Part shown: positions 28,801 to 35,598 of the stretch, piece after piece
Layout: every line of letters begins with the position of its first letter
Position numbering within the stretch: position 1 is the stretch's first letter
NCBI GenBank assembly: GCA_947500545.1
Contig: CANMSO010000002.1
Span: 310,001-374,000 of the forward strand
Direction: 5' to 3'
DNA from: an uncultured Aquimarina sp.
GTDB taxonomy: Bacteria; Bacteroidota; Bacteroidia; Flavobacteriales; Flavobacteriaceae
Length of the DNA: 64,000 nucleotides
Notes under the pieces: model-generated
What the model was told of the DNA's origin: nothing
Seen by the model: the letters and a program-made list of their open reading frames with translations, nothing else
Database searches by the model: none
Made by a program: the position numbers and the translations under genes

Positions 28801-30192
28801 TTAACTACAGGAGATAAAGTCTTTAATTCGCTTATTGGGTTGGTTACCGCTGTAAAAAAGGTAAATGTAAATTATCAGGAAGATAACGGGATTTTATTAC
28901 CGGGTTATGTTAGAGAGCCAGGCTTTGTTGGAACTCTAAAACCAACTTTAGGGTTTACTTTTGGTAGTCAGGCAGAAATTAGAGACATTGCTGCTCGTAA
29001 TGGCTGGCTTACTTTGTATCAAGAGTTTAACGAACAATATCAAGAAGTTGAAGGTAGGCAACTTAATGTTCAGGCATCTTTAGGGCTATTGAAAGATCTC
29101 AAAATAGATATAAGTGCAAATAGAAACTATTCAGAAACGTATACCGAAAATTATATTGCTGACCCTACTAATCTAGAGCAACCTTATACATCGCTAACAC
29201 CAAATACCTATGGTAATTTCACTATTTCTACACTGCTTATTAATACCGCATTTAAGAAAAGTGATCAGTTTAGTTCGGAAGCCTTTGATGAGTTTAGAGA
29301 AAACAGACAGGTTATTGCAGATCGTTTGGCTACAGAGTTCTATGGGGTTAACCCAGAAGACTTACCTCGAAGCCCGGAGGTAGAACCTAATGGTTATAGT
29401 TACCCAGTTGGATTTGGTAAAACAAATCAAGCTGTATTGTTGCCAGCCTTTTTGGCGGCGTACTCCGGATCAGACCCTACTAATGTTAAGAAAGGAGCTT
29501 TTAGAGATGTTCCGTTACCAAATTGGGATATTAAGTATACTGGTTTAATGAATCTTAAATGGTTTAGAAAACGTTTTAAACGATTTTCTGTAGCGCATGG
29601 GTACCGAGCGAATTACACAATTAATCAGTTTCAAACTAATTTAGAATTTCAAAGCCGAGATGATGTAGATGAATCAGGTAACTTTAGAAATCCTTTATTG
29701 TACTCTAATGTAAATCTTACAGAGCAGTTTAGCCCATTAGTTCGATTTGATATGGAGATGAAAAACTCAATCAAGATCCTGGCAGAATGGAAAAAAGATA
29801 GAGCATTATCCCTAAGTTTTGATAATAATTTGCTTACAGAGATTCAAGGTAATGAGTATATAATTGGTCTAGGGTATAGATTAAAAGGGTTGACTTTTGG
29901 GACTAGAATAGGAGGTAGAAAAAAAGTAATAAAAAGTGACCTTAACTTAAGGGCTGATATCTCTTTGCGCCAAAACGAGACATTAATCAGATATCTGGAT
30001 CTGGAAAATACTCAGGTTACAGCTGGACAAGATATTTATGGGTTAAAATTTACAGCAGATTATGCTTTGAGTCAGAACTTAACTGCGTTATTCTTTTATG
30101 ATCATACGTTTTCTGAGTATTCTATTTCTACAGCATTTCCTCAAACGACAATTAGAGGAGGATTTACGCTGAGGTATAATTTTGGGAATTAA
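22894..30192 (+). CDS. sprA: SprA, outer-membrane translocon of the type IX secretion system
   Basis: Giant beta-barrel that forms the outer-membrane channel of the type IX secretion system, needed for secretion of adhesins and for gliding motility. The 2432-residue length is close to known SprA (about 2400 in Flavobacterium johnsoniae). The N-terminus is a signal peptide ending near LHSQ. The body contains the repeated SprA N-terminal domain and long barrel-like stretches, with a final strand ending RGGFTLRYNFGN. A charged Lys-rich loop is visible near residues 1925-1970. No ATG precedes the signal peptide; TTG at 22894 is the only sensible start, 5 bases after ruvA. Frame is intact throughout. 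A PorP/SprF partner-type protein is encoded at 53188. Confidence 0.95.
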   Translation: MGPSNYLNFSFFRILVCLITLYSGVLHSQENETVRDSTSTTFSLGEISLPDPNSIVTKYEYDPITNRYIYREMLGDFNVRYPLFLTPNEFEALVEEEQRRAYFKEKIEAFSGKKDGSEEKRKNLLPIFYVKSGFFESVFGGNEIEIIPQGSVEMDLGLLYTKQDNPAFSPRNRSNFTFDFDQRISLSLLGKIGTRLQVTANYDTESTFDFQNQLKLEYTPTEDDIIQSIEVGNVSMPLNSSLIQGAQSLFGVKMGLQFGRTTVTGVFSEQRSETRSVNVQGGGTVEDFELFALDYDENRHFFLAHYFRDNYDKTLQNYPFINNNIQITRLEVWVTNRATSAQTLTNARNIVALQDLGESDVSGNFTLPPGLFNPGAGSFPDNTNNDLDPSAIGPAGPVTDAVRQVSTVQQGFTGQLSGFNEGFDYAILENARKLSPSEYNLNTQLGYISLSQRLNNDEVLAVAFQYTAGGRVYQVGEFANDGVDATIGNNTGNDVDDIGASQSLVVKMLKSPIINVNLPIWDLMMKNIYSTGAFRLEQNDFRLNILYSNPSPVNFITAVDENALALPDDVDETTLLKVFNLDRLNPNSDPVDGGDGFFDYVPGVTIDSENGRIIFTTIEPFGQHLFNKLDNDAITNPDDYNDTSVNLDRYNINQRQYVFRDLYTQTKVIAEQRSADKNYFQLKGRYKSSGQDGIPLGAFNVPQGSVTVTAGGRVLQEGVDYTVNYQLGRVNILDEALLSSNTPIQVSTENNAVFGQQTKRFTGLNIEHKFSDDFIIGGTYLNLNERPITQKSSYDFEPINNTILGFNLSYSKEVPFLTRMVNKLPNIDTDVPSNVSVRAEAAYLIAGAPKGADFDGEVTTYIDDFEGAQTRVDISSPLSWELSSVPVGFDENASDPDDIATNPNSTLSTGYKRAKLSWYSIDPIFYSSNRPSGISEQDLFSNATRRVFIDEIFPDTDIVQGQTLALFTLDLNYDPGTRGQYNFNPAYADVNPSPNTPDPRDNFAGITRQLTSTNFEQSNVEFIEFWLLDPFAYDDVDNPGGTIVFNLGNISEDVLKDGRKQYENGLPEVPENTFSATNYRSQVPQNQSLIYAFDSEGEARTNQDVGFDGLNDEQEAAQYGPLGFTGDDPAGDNYTYFLQAQGNDVVARYRDYNGTQGNSPTTVTNDDRGNTTFPTAEDVNRDNTMNTIDSYFEYEIPIFRGMDVGNDGQTGYISDVIDEPVTVSGQPLNARWVRFKVPITIPDNPATQQQDGYVSINGASDFRSIRFMRMYLTGFSQPTLLRFGNLDLVRGDYRRYVVEGNSTNDPTSGINITRGGDVVVTSVSEEETPNYTTPPGVVREQLNNNNNIIREDERSLALSVTDLPNDDARGVYKNFNVDMRQYENLELFLHAENLPGQPGIDDGDLTAFIRMGNDFTNNFYQIELPLAVSDRTIQNPSASQAWPDVNRLNLSLDLLQKIKSTIIGINSGTGGLDTSQLVYFDSNGENPTNSPAPNTNLGNLRLGIKGNPSFGDVRVMMVGVKNQSGETQSGTVWFNEMRLSDLKNQGGWAAVGSMDANIADFANVSASGRISTIGFGGIEQGPNERSREDIKQYDLTTNVNLGQLLPKKWGVQIPFNYSRGEELITPQFDPQFQDLELQDLLDNETTAEGKERRERQSTDYTKRQSFNVIGLRKERTGDAKPMPYDIENLTFSGTYNQTDHRDFEIERSLDQSVRLGGTYDFTFQPKEIEPFKKIKLLGKSKYFDLLKDFNFNLLPTSVSVNSNINRQYNEQVFRDITAEEGSLALPTLFQRNFLFDWQFGVNYNLTKSLNFSFTSANNRIVKNFIDEEDNSVDDTIGIWSGLLDVGDPNTHNQQLQVNYEIPFNKIPLFKFMRATYTYNTDFQWVKGSEALKTLDDIPDLGNTVQNSNVHSINGSLDMNTLYKYVGLTKKKPGRLTSKKNKDSKSKENEGPKLEPKNASKGKAKKPKSKLTTGDKVFNSLIGLVTAVKKVNVNYQEDNGILLPGYVREPGFVGTLKPTLGFTFGSQAEIRDIAARNGWLTLYQEFNEQYQEVEGRQLNVQASLGLLKDLKIDISANRNYSETYTENYIADPTNLEQPYTSLTPNTYGNFTISTLLINTAFKKSDQFSSEAFDEFRENRQVIADRLATEFYGVNPEDLPRSPEVEPNGYSYPVGFGKTNQAVLLPAFLAAYSGSDPTNVKKGAFRDVPLPNWDIKYTGLMNLKWFRKRFKRFSVAHGYRANYTINQFQTNLEFQSRDDVDESGNFRNPLLYSNVNLTEQFSPLVRFDMEMKNSIKILAEWKKDRALSLSFDNNLLTEIQGNEYIIGLGYRLKGLTFGTRIGGRKKVIKSDLNLRADISLRQNETLIRYLDLENTQVTAGQDIYGLKFTADYALSQNLTALFFYDHTFSEYSISTAFPQTTIRGGFTLRYNFGN

Positions 30193-30328
30193 GATTTTTA
30201 TATCTATAATACCGGAAATAATGATTACAGTACTTTTTTGATAATTTTTTGTCTGGTTTTCTCAAAATCTGACAAAATAGAATTATTTTCGTCTTCAAAA
30301 TAATAAAACTCATAAATACTTTTTTCGG

Positions 30329-30709
30329 ATGAATATTCCTTCAGAATTAAAATACACCAAGGATCACGAATGGATCAAAATTGATGGAGATATAGCTACG
30401 GTTGGTATTACCGATTTTGCTCAGGGTGAATTGGGAGATATCGTATATGTAGAAGTAGAAACAGTAGGAGAAGAACTAGAACAAGAAGAAGTTTTTGGAA
30501 CCGTAGAGGCGGTAAAAACTGTTTCTGATTTGTTTCTACCATTAACTGGGGAGATTGTTGAATTCAATGAGACCCTTGAAAGTGATCCTGAATTGGTGAA
30601 TAGTGACCCGTATGGAGAAGGCTGGATGGTGAAGATCAAGATTTCTGACGCCTCACAAATAGATGATTTATTATCAGCCGATGGTTATAAAGAGATTATT
30701 GGAGCGTAA
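30329..30709 (+). CDS. gcvH: Glycine cleavage system H protein
   Basis: Lipoyl carrier of the glycine cleavage system, shuttling the aminomethyl group between the P, T and L proteins. The lipoylated lysine is K63 in [14 protein letters not shown]. The 126-residue length and start [15 protein letters not shown] are textbook for the family. The other glycine cleavage genes are not nearby. The 3' end overlaps the start of the VanZ-like gene, so the two are probably translated from the same message. Confidence 0.97.
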   Translation: MNIPSELKYTKDHEWIKIDGDIATVGITDFAQGELGDIVYVEVETVGEELEQEEVFGTVEAVKTVSDLFLPLTGEIVEFNETLESDPELVNSDPYGEGWMVKIKISDASQIDDLLSADGYKEIIGA

Positions 30710-31103
30710 AACTCTGTTTGTTCTAGTACTTTTGTATACTGGTTTAATAACCTGGGCTTCTTTAGCGAGGCTTGTGCTTCCGGTTAAGGTTAATGTACAA
30801 GGAGGAGATAAAGTGGGTCATTTGATTGCTTATTTTATATTCACTATAGTTTGGTTTACTTTTTTCTTTTTTAGAGACAGAAATGATGTATATTTTAATC
30901 AAAGTTTGATTAAAGCATCCGCAATATGTTTTTTTTATGGAATTTTAATGGAGCTGTTACAAACTTTATTAACGAGTTACAGAAGTTCAGAATGGTATGA
31001 TGTTCTGGCAAACACAAGTGGTATAATTTTTGCAGTATTTTTCCTGAAAGTATTTGAGAATAAATTAGTTAGAATTAATAAAATGAGGCTCTCTGTAAAT
31101 TGA
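30681..31103 (+). CDS. VanZ-like family membrane protein
   Basis: Small membrane protein of the VanZ-like family. I choose ATG 30681 ([12 protein letters not shown]), which overlaps gcvH by 29 bases; an ATG at 30663 and a TTG at 30699 are also in frame. Four hydrophobic segments are visible, with the family pattern [22 protein letters not shown] and [24 protein letters not shown]. VanZ itself is linked to teicoplanin resistance, but for these stand-alone Bacteroidota proteins the function is unknown. gcvH-VanZ adjacency appears in other flavobacteria from memory. Confidence 0.85.
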   Translation: MVIKRLLERKTLFVLVLLYTGLITWASLARLVLPVKVNVQGGDKVGHLIAYFIFTIVWFTFFFFRDRNDVYFNQSLIKASAICFFYGILMELLQTLLTSYRSSEWYDVLANTSGIIFAVFFLKVFENKLVRINKMRLSVN

Positions 31104-31247
31104 ACAAATACGTTACCACTGGTTTTTGTTTCAATAGTATAACGGGATAAAAGTTAAAAAACATATTTTTTGTTTTACATTTTTGTCTTTAATTGGAAAT
31201 TACAAAAGAAATTAGCTATTTTAGCAATCCTATAACGCAATAAAATT

Positions 31248-31973
31248 ATGGAACCAAAGAAAAATCCTAAAGCAGATTTAACTAGAAGAAGCTCCTTATT
31301 CCTTCAATTAGGGCTTGTTGTAGTTCTTTTTATAACATGGCAAGCTATAGAGTGGAAAACCTATGATAGAAGTAATATTGATATAGGTCAGGTTAATCTT
31401 GATGAGTTGGAAGAAGAAGATGTTCCTATTACACAGAACCTTAATACACCACCTCCACCTCCACCACCTCCTCCTGCTCCGGAAATTATTGACGTAGTAG
31501 AAGATGAAGAAGAGGTAGAAGAAACAATTATTGAGTCTACTGAAACCAATCAAGAAGAAGAGATTGTAGAGGTAGAAGAGGTAGAAGATGTTGAAGATGA
31601 AGAAGAGATTGCTGATGTACCATTTGCAGTAATTGAAAATGTACCGGTTTTTCCTGGTTGTGAAAACGCAGGAAATAATGCTGCCAAAAAGAAGTGTATG
31701 AGTGAAAAGGTTAAGAAATTTGTTAACCGTAAATTTAATACAGAACTTGGGAGTGAACTTGGTCTTTCTGGTGTAAATAGAATCTATGTTAGATTTAAAA
31801 TTGACAGAAGTGGTAATATCGTAGGTGTTCAGGCTAGAGGGCCGCACCCAAGACTAGAAAAAGAAGCACAGAGAGTTGTTGGGTTATTACCAAAAATGAC
31901 TCCAGGGAAACAAAGAGGAAAAGCAGTAGGTGTACTATACTCATTACCAATTGTATTCCAGGTGCAAGACTAA
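31248..31973 (+). CDS. Energy transducer TonB family protein
   Basis: Inner-membrane protein that couples the proton gradient to TonB-dependent outer-membrane receptors. It has one N-terminal membrane helix (about residues 16-34), a proline run (nine Pro at 68-76), a long acidic Glu/Val stretch (about 80-122), and a C-terminal TonB domain (about 170-241) with RIYVRFKIDRSGNIVGVQ and MTPGKQRGK. The region AVIENVPVFPGCE is typical of Bacteroidota TonB. Length 241 residues. No exbB or exbD is adjacent. A weak promoter match (TATTTTAG, 31217-31224) lies just upstream, and a strong terminator follows. Confidence 0.92.
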   Translation: MEPKKNPKADLTRRSSLFLQLGLVVVLFITWQAIEWKTYDRSNIDIGQVNLDELEEEDVPITQNLNTPPPPPPPPPAPEIIDVVEDEEEVEETIIESTETNQEEEIVEVEEVEDVEDEEEIADVPFAVIENVPVFPGCENAGNNAAKKKCMSEKVKKFVNRKFNTELGSELGLSGVNRIYVRFKIDRSGNIVGVQARGPHPRLEKEAQRVVGLLPKMTPGKQRGKAVGVLYSLPIVFQVQD

Positions 31974-31994
31974 TAAAAAATACTTTTTTATATC

Positions 31995-32032
31995 AGAATC
32001 CCGTCACAGTTATGTAGACGGGATTCTTTTTT
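31995..32032 (+). terminator. Rho-independent terminator between the two tonB-like genes
   Basis: Perfect 11-bp stem (agaatcccgtc / gacgggattct) with an 11-base loop and a T6 run, 22 bases after the first tonB-like gene. Confidence 0.9.
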
Positions 32033-32080
32033 GGTATGCTTGTTGATTCAGTTTTAGTTGTAACGTTAAAACTAAATATT

Positions 32081-32821
32081 ATGAGTAACAAGCATGATGC
32101 TAATGTACGAAAAAGTACATTGGTAAACTTTCAGATTGGACTTGTGGCAAGTCTATTATTCACTTATTTGATGTTTGAAGTATATACAACAGAGCCTGTT
32201 ATGTATACAGCAAGTAGTCCAGAATTTCCTGTAGAGGAAACTTTTACCTGGAACGAGGTGTTTACAGTGTATAAGGAACCGGTAAAAGAAGTGATTGCAG
32301 AAAAGCACACAAAGCCTGTAGTAGACCCTCAAGATTTTCAAGTTGTTGATAATGGCAAGGTGATTGAAAAGGTTAAGAATGAGTTTAAAAATTTACTCCC
32401 TGCAGAATCAGAACCAATTAATCCGAATATTCTTCCGGATGATCCTGATGAAGATCCAGTAGAAGTGCCTTTTATAGCTGTAGAGTCAGTACCTGTTTTC
32501 CCAGGCTGTGAAAAGTTGGCGACTAATAGAGAGAAGGCAGTTTGTTTTTCTGAAAAAGTGGGTAGAATAGTGTCTAGAAAATTTAATACTGGTTTGGGAG
32601 AGCGATATGGTTTGACCGGTTTACAAAGGATTTATGCTCAATTTAATGTTGATGCCGATGGGGTGATCACTAATATCCAGATAAGAGCTCCTCATCCTAA
32701 ATTACAAGAAGAGGCAGAGCGGGTTATTAATTTGTTCCCGCAAATGACGCCAGGTAAACAAAGAGGGGAACCTGTTATTGTAAAGTACAATTTGCCAATT
32801 ATGTTTAAAATACAAGACTAA
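32081..32821 (+). CDS. TonB-like protein, divergent paralogue without proline run
   Basis: Paralogue of the preceding TonB gene. The start is ATG 32081 (MSNKHDANVRKS); the in-frame ATG at 32036 lies only four bases after the terminator T run and adds no family sequence. One membrane helix is at about residues 16-34. The C-terminal half aligns by eye with the neighbour (VESVPVFPGCE, SRKFNTGLGE, LQRIYAQFNVDADG, MTPGKQRGE). The spacer lacks the polyproline tract and the long acidic run of the first copy, so its reach across the periplasm may differ. It could serve a different receptor or act as a non-energising variant; neither can be shown here. 246 residues. Confidence 0.85.
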   Translation: MSNKHDANVRKSTLVNFQIGLVASLLFTYLMFEVYTTEPVMYTASSPEFPVEETFTWNEVFTVYKEPVKEVIAEKHTKPVVDPQDFQVVDNGKVIEKVKNEFKNLLPAESEPINPNILPDDPDEDPVEVPFIAVESVPVFPGCEKLATNREKAVCFSEKVGRIVSRKFNTGLGERYGLTGLQRIYAQFNVDADGVITNIQIRAPHPKLQEEAERVINLFPQMTPGKQRGEPVIVKYNLPIMFKIQD

Positions 32822-32826
32822 CTAAA

Positions 32827-32857
32827 AGCCCGGTGATTTTTGATTACTGGGCTTTTT
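32827..32857 (+). terminator. Terminator between convergent tonB-like and MBL-fold genes
   Basis: An 11-bp stem with two G-T pairs (agcccggtgat / attactgggct) is followed by T5. It lies 5 bases after the plus-strand stop, and A residues on the other side may let it work weakly for the minus-strand gene too. Confidence 0.7.
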
Positions 32858-32876
32858 GAAATTGTTTCATATTACA

Positions 32877-33746
32877 TTACTTAGTAAGACTGGTGTATAT
32901 GGTTTTTCGCATTTGTTCAGGATTGATATATCCACTACCATAGCCTTTTGAATCATATTTTGCGGTCAGCGAGTTGTTTTTTATAACTTGGTCTTCAGAT
33001 TTACCATTGTCAATCTCTTTCTGAATAGCTGTCGAGATTTCTTTCAGCATTCCCAAGAAGGATTCAAGATCTTTTTTTGTTGCGAGCTTTCCGTGTCCGG
33101 GTATGATTTTGGTGGCGTCATTTGCAATTAATAATGCTTTTTCAGAAGCTTTTATGTATCCTTTGATGCTTCCGCCTGATTTCAGGTCAATATATGGATA
33201 GCGACCATTAAAAAATGTATCTCCCATGTGCAGTACATTTCCATTTAGAAAATACACCATGGTGTCTCCATCAGTATGTGCGTTATGTACATGAAATGCT
33301 TTAATATTCTCATGTTTAAAATATAATTGTAGCCCTTCGTCAAAAGTAATTACGGGTAATGAAGCAGGAATAACACTTCCTTTTCCTTTTTGCTTACTTT
33401 CCATTCTGGATCTCACGTTTTTCTGAGCAAAAATAGTAGCACCCTGATTAGCCATGTTTTTATTACCTCCCGTATGATCGCCATGAAAATGTGTGTTGAT
33501 AACCATAGTTACTGGCATGTCACTAATCGTTTTTAGATTGGTAAGAATTTTGCTAGATAACCTTGCAAATTGATCATCTATTATGAATAGCCCTTTTTCA
33601 TTTTTAAAGACACCAATATTGCCTCCTTGACCGGTTAACATGTAGATGTTTTTTGATAAAGAATCAATCTGAATATTTACTTCTTTCTTTTGTGCGTTCA
33701 AGTGGAGCGAAAAGATTGATAAACTTAGGATAAGCAGCTTCTTCAT
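32877..33746 (-). CDS. Secreted metallo-beta-lactamase-fold hydrolase
   Basis: Exported metal-dependent hydrolase. Residues 1-18 are a signal peptide (cleavage near LNA-Q). The zinc motif HxHxDH is HFHGDH at 86-91, with later ligands in HNAHTDGDTMVYF and IIPGHGKL. This is the layout of the MBL superfamily; subclass B beta-lactamases share it, but so do many unrelated hydrolases, and I see no basis to call antibiotic resistance. Length 289 residues. It is convergent with the tonB-like gene and appears to be monocistronic. An 18-base inverted repeat lies 17 bases upstream of its start. Confidence 0.85.
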   Translation of the reverse strand: MKKLLILSLSIFSLHLNAQKKEVNIQIDSLSKNIYMLTGQGGNIGVFKNEKGLFIIDDQFARLSSKILTNLKTISDMPVTMVINTHFHGDHTGGNKNMANQGATIFAQKNVRSRMESKQKGKGSVIPASLPVITFDEGLQLYFKHENIKAFHVHNAHTDGDTMVYFLNGNVLHMGDTFFNGRYPYIDLKSGGSIKGYIKASEKALLIANDATKIIPGHGKLATKKDLESFLGMLKEISTAIQKEIDNGKSEDQVIKNNSLTAKYDSKGYGSGYINPEQMRKTIYTSLTK

Positions 33747-33763
33747 TTGTGTGAATGTTTTTA

Positions 33764-33781
33764 ATTCGATTTGTCGAATTG
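33764..33781. repeat. Inverted repeat upstream of the MBL-fold gene
   Basis: aattcga-tttg-tcgaatt is a perfect 7-bp inverted repeat with a four-base spacer, 17 bases upstream of the minus-strand start codon. It could be an operator or a small hairpin in the leader. Confidence 0.45.
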
Positions 33782-33914
33782 AAAGTACAAAAATTACTTG
33801 TTGATAGTTATTTGATTATCAGAATGTTCTGATACGATGTAGTGTTTTGTTTAGATTTTCTTGGGGTAAATGGTTAGTAAAGTTGTTAAAAGGTGAATTA
33901 TAAGCGGTTATATG

Positions 33915-33945
33915 TTGTCTAAAATTCTTTTAAGACATATCTTTG
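33915..33945 (+). promoter_or_regulatory. Putative promoter of the heme O synthase/oxidase operon
   Basis: TTG at 33915-33917 and TATCTTTG at 33938-33945 are 20 bases apart, close to the flavobacterial consensus. The predicted start near 33951 gives a leader of about 25 bases before the GTG start codon. Confidence 0.65.
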
Positions 33946-33975
33946 CACCACTTTTAAAAAAGCTATTTAGAAAAC

Positions 33976-34887
33976 GTGCAAAATTTGAGCGTGACCCAAG
34001 TCAATACTGCAAAAGTCTCTGTTGTTCAGGATTTTAAAGAAATCACAAAAATGCGTTTGGCATTAAGTGTAGTTTTCTCTTCTATTGCAGGATATTTATT
34101 GGGAGTAGATACAGTTTCCTGGAGTACACTTTTACTTCTTGCTATAGGTGGGTATTTCATGGTTGGTGCTTCAAATGCCTTCAATCAAATTATTGAAAGA
34201 GATTTGGATAAATTGATGGATCGCACAAAGAATAGACCAATCCCATCCGGAAGAATGTCTGTAAACACAGCTTTCGCAATTGCTACACTTTTTACTATTT
34301 CAGGAATAACGGTACTGTATATTATTAACCCCCAAACCGCTATGTTTGGAGCAATCTCTATATTTATATATGTGAGCTTGTATACGCCTTTAAAGACTAA
34401 GACTCCACTATCCGTTTTTGTGGGAGCAATCCCCGGAGCTATCCCTTTTATGTTGGGGTGGGTTGCAGCTACAGATAATTTTGGAATAGAACCAGGAACT
34501 TTATTTATGGTACAGTTTTTCTGGCAATTCCCCCATTTTTGGGCGATAGGTTGGTTTTTATATGATGATTATAAAAAAGGAGGTTTTTTTATGCTTCCTA
34601 CCGGAAAAAGAGACCAAGGTACTGCTGTACAGGTTATGATTTATACGATATGGACTATTGTGACATCTCTAATACCTGTTTTTGGTGTTACAGGGGAGCT
34701 TTATCTTACTCCGGTTTCAGGAGTAATCATTTTGGCTCTAGGGTTAATTTTACTAAGATCTGCAATTCGTCTATATAAGATTAGAGATGCAAAAACTGCA
34801 AAACAATTAATGCTTATGAGTGTTTTGTATATTACCCTATTGCAAATTATTTATGTTGCAGATAAATTTATTAGAGTATGGATTTAA
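33976..34887 (+). CDS. ctaB: Protoheme IX farnesyltransferase (heme O synthase)
   Basis: Adds a farnesyl group to heme b to make heme O, the precursor of heme A for the aa3 oxidase. The prenyl-diphosphate motif is NAFNQIIERDLDKLMDRTKNRP. The protein has about eight to nine hydrophobic segments over 303 residues. The start is GTG at 33976; the first in-frame ATG would remove the conserved N-terminus, and the promoter spacing supports the GTG. The 3' end overlaps the next gene by 10 bases, indicating translational coupling. Heme A synthase (ctaA) is not in the window. Confidence 0.95.
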   Translation: MQNLSVTQVNTAKVSVVQDFKEITKMRLALSVVFSSIAGYLLGVDTVSWSTLLLLAIGGYFMVGASNAFNQIIERDLDKLMDRTKNRPIPSGRMSVNTAFAIATLFTISGITVLYIINPQTAMFGAISIFIYVSLYTPLKTKTPLSVFVGAIPGAIPFMLGWVAATDNFGIEPGTLFMVQFFWQFPHFWAIGWFLYDDYKKGGFFMLPTGKRDQGTAVQVMIYTIWTIVTSLIPVFGVTGELYLTPVSGVIILALGLILLRSAIRLYKIRDAKTAKQLMLMSVLYITLLQIIYVADKFIRVWI

Positions 34888-35459
34888 CACAAGGGACAAC
34901 CCAAGAAAAAATTAAGAGATCAAAAAAGACCATGATGTGGTTTGCAATGGTGAGTATGGCAATGGTGTTTGCGGGACTTACTAGTGCATATGTGGTAAGT
35001 AAAGGCAGAAAAGACTGGACTACAGATCTTGTTTTCCCTCGGGCATTTGTGTATAGTATTTTGGTAATTATTGCGAGCAGTATTACATTTTATCTGGTAA
35101 AAAAGGCAATTGAAAAAGAGAATAGAAAGGCGGCCACAATTTTATTACTTGCTACTCTTGGGTTAGGAGGGTTGTTTATATTTCTTCAGTTTGAAGGTTT
35201 TTCTGATATTGTTAATCAAGGATATCATTTTACAGGTCCGACATCAAATATTGTTTCAACATTTATGTTTATCATAGTAGTTACACACTTGGTGCATATA
35301 TTTGGTGGAATTATAGTTCTTTTAGTTGTAATTTATAATCATTTTAAACAAAAATATAAAACGGGTCAAACCTTAGGGTTAGAACTAGGTGCTATGTATT
35401 GGCATTTTGTTGATTTTCTGTGGGTTTATCTCTTTTTGTTTTTATATTTCGTAAAATAA
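34878..35459 (+). CDS. Heme-copper oxidase subunit III family protein (short form)
   Basis: Membrane protein of the cytochrome c oxidase subunit III family, 193 residues with five hydrophobic segments. It starts with KTMMWFAMVSMAMVFAGLTSAYVVS and ends with GLELGAMYWHFVDFLWVYLFLFLYFVK, the family's closing helix. It overlaps ctaB by 10 bases. Together with the longer subunit III at 35599 it makes two different subunit III proteins in one operon, a known Bacteroidota arrangement. Which one pairs with coxA at 6217 cannot be told from sequence. Confidence 0.92.
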   Translation: MDLTQGTTQEKIKRSKKTMMWFAMVSMAMVFAGLTSAYVVSKGRKDWTTDLVFPRAFVYSILVIIASSITFYLVKKAIEKENRKAATILLLATLGLGGLFIFLQFEGFSDIVNQGYHFTGPTSNIVSTFMFIIVVTHLVHIFGGIIVLLVVIYNHFKQKYKTGQTLGLELGAMYWHFVDFLWVYLFLFLYFVK

Positions 35460-35560
35460 CATCATTATTTGATTTGACGATGGAAAAACGAATCATTTGC
35501 GGTATTTACAGATAACGTAATTAAAAAATAAAATTGAGCAGGTGAAATGATAAAATTGAT

Positions 35561-35568
35561 TATTTTTG
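35561..35568 (+). promoter_or_regulatory. Putative internal promoter -7 element before the second subunit III gene
   Basis: TATTTTTG matches TAnnTTTG, 30 bases before the ATG at 35599, in a 139-base gap. The nearest usable TTG is 24 bases upstream (35534), slightly too far. Confidence 0.45.
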
Positions 35569-35598
35569 TGGAAAATTTAACAATACCAAATTCTTTAT

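Noticed and set aside
31308..31847. 179-residue minus-strand open frame opposite the first tonB-like gene
   Set aside because: Its Phe/Tyr/Arg-rich low-complexity sequence mirrors the Glu/Pro-rich coding strand.
32877..33746. Metallo-beta-lactamase as an antibiotic resistance gene
   Set aside because: The HxHxDH fold is shared by many hydrolases; nothing in sequence or context points to beta-lactam cleavage.
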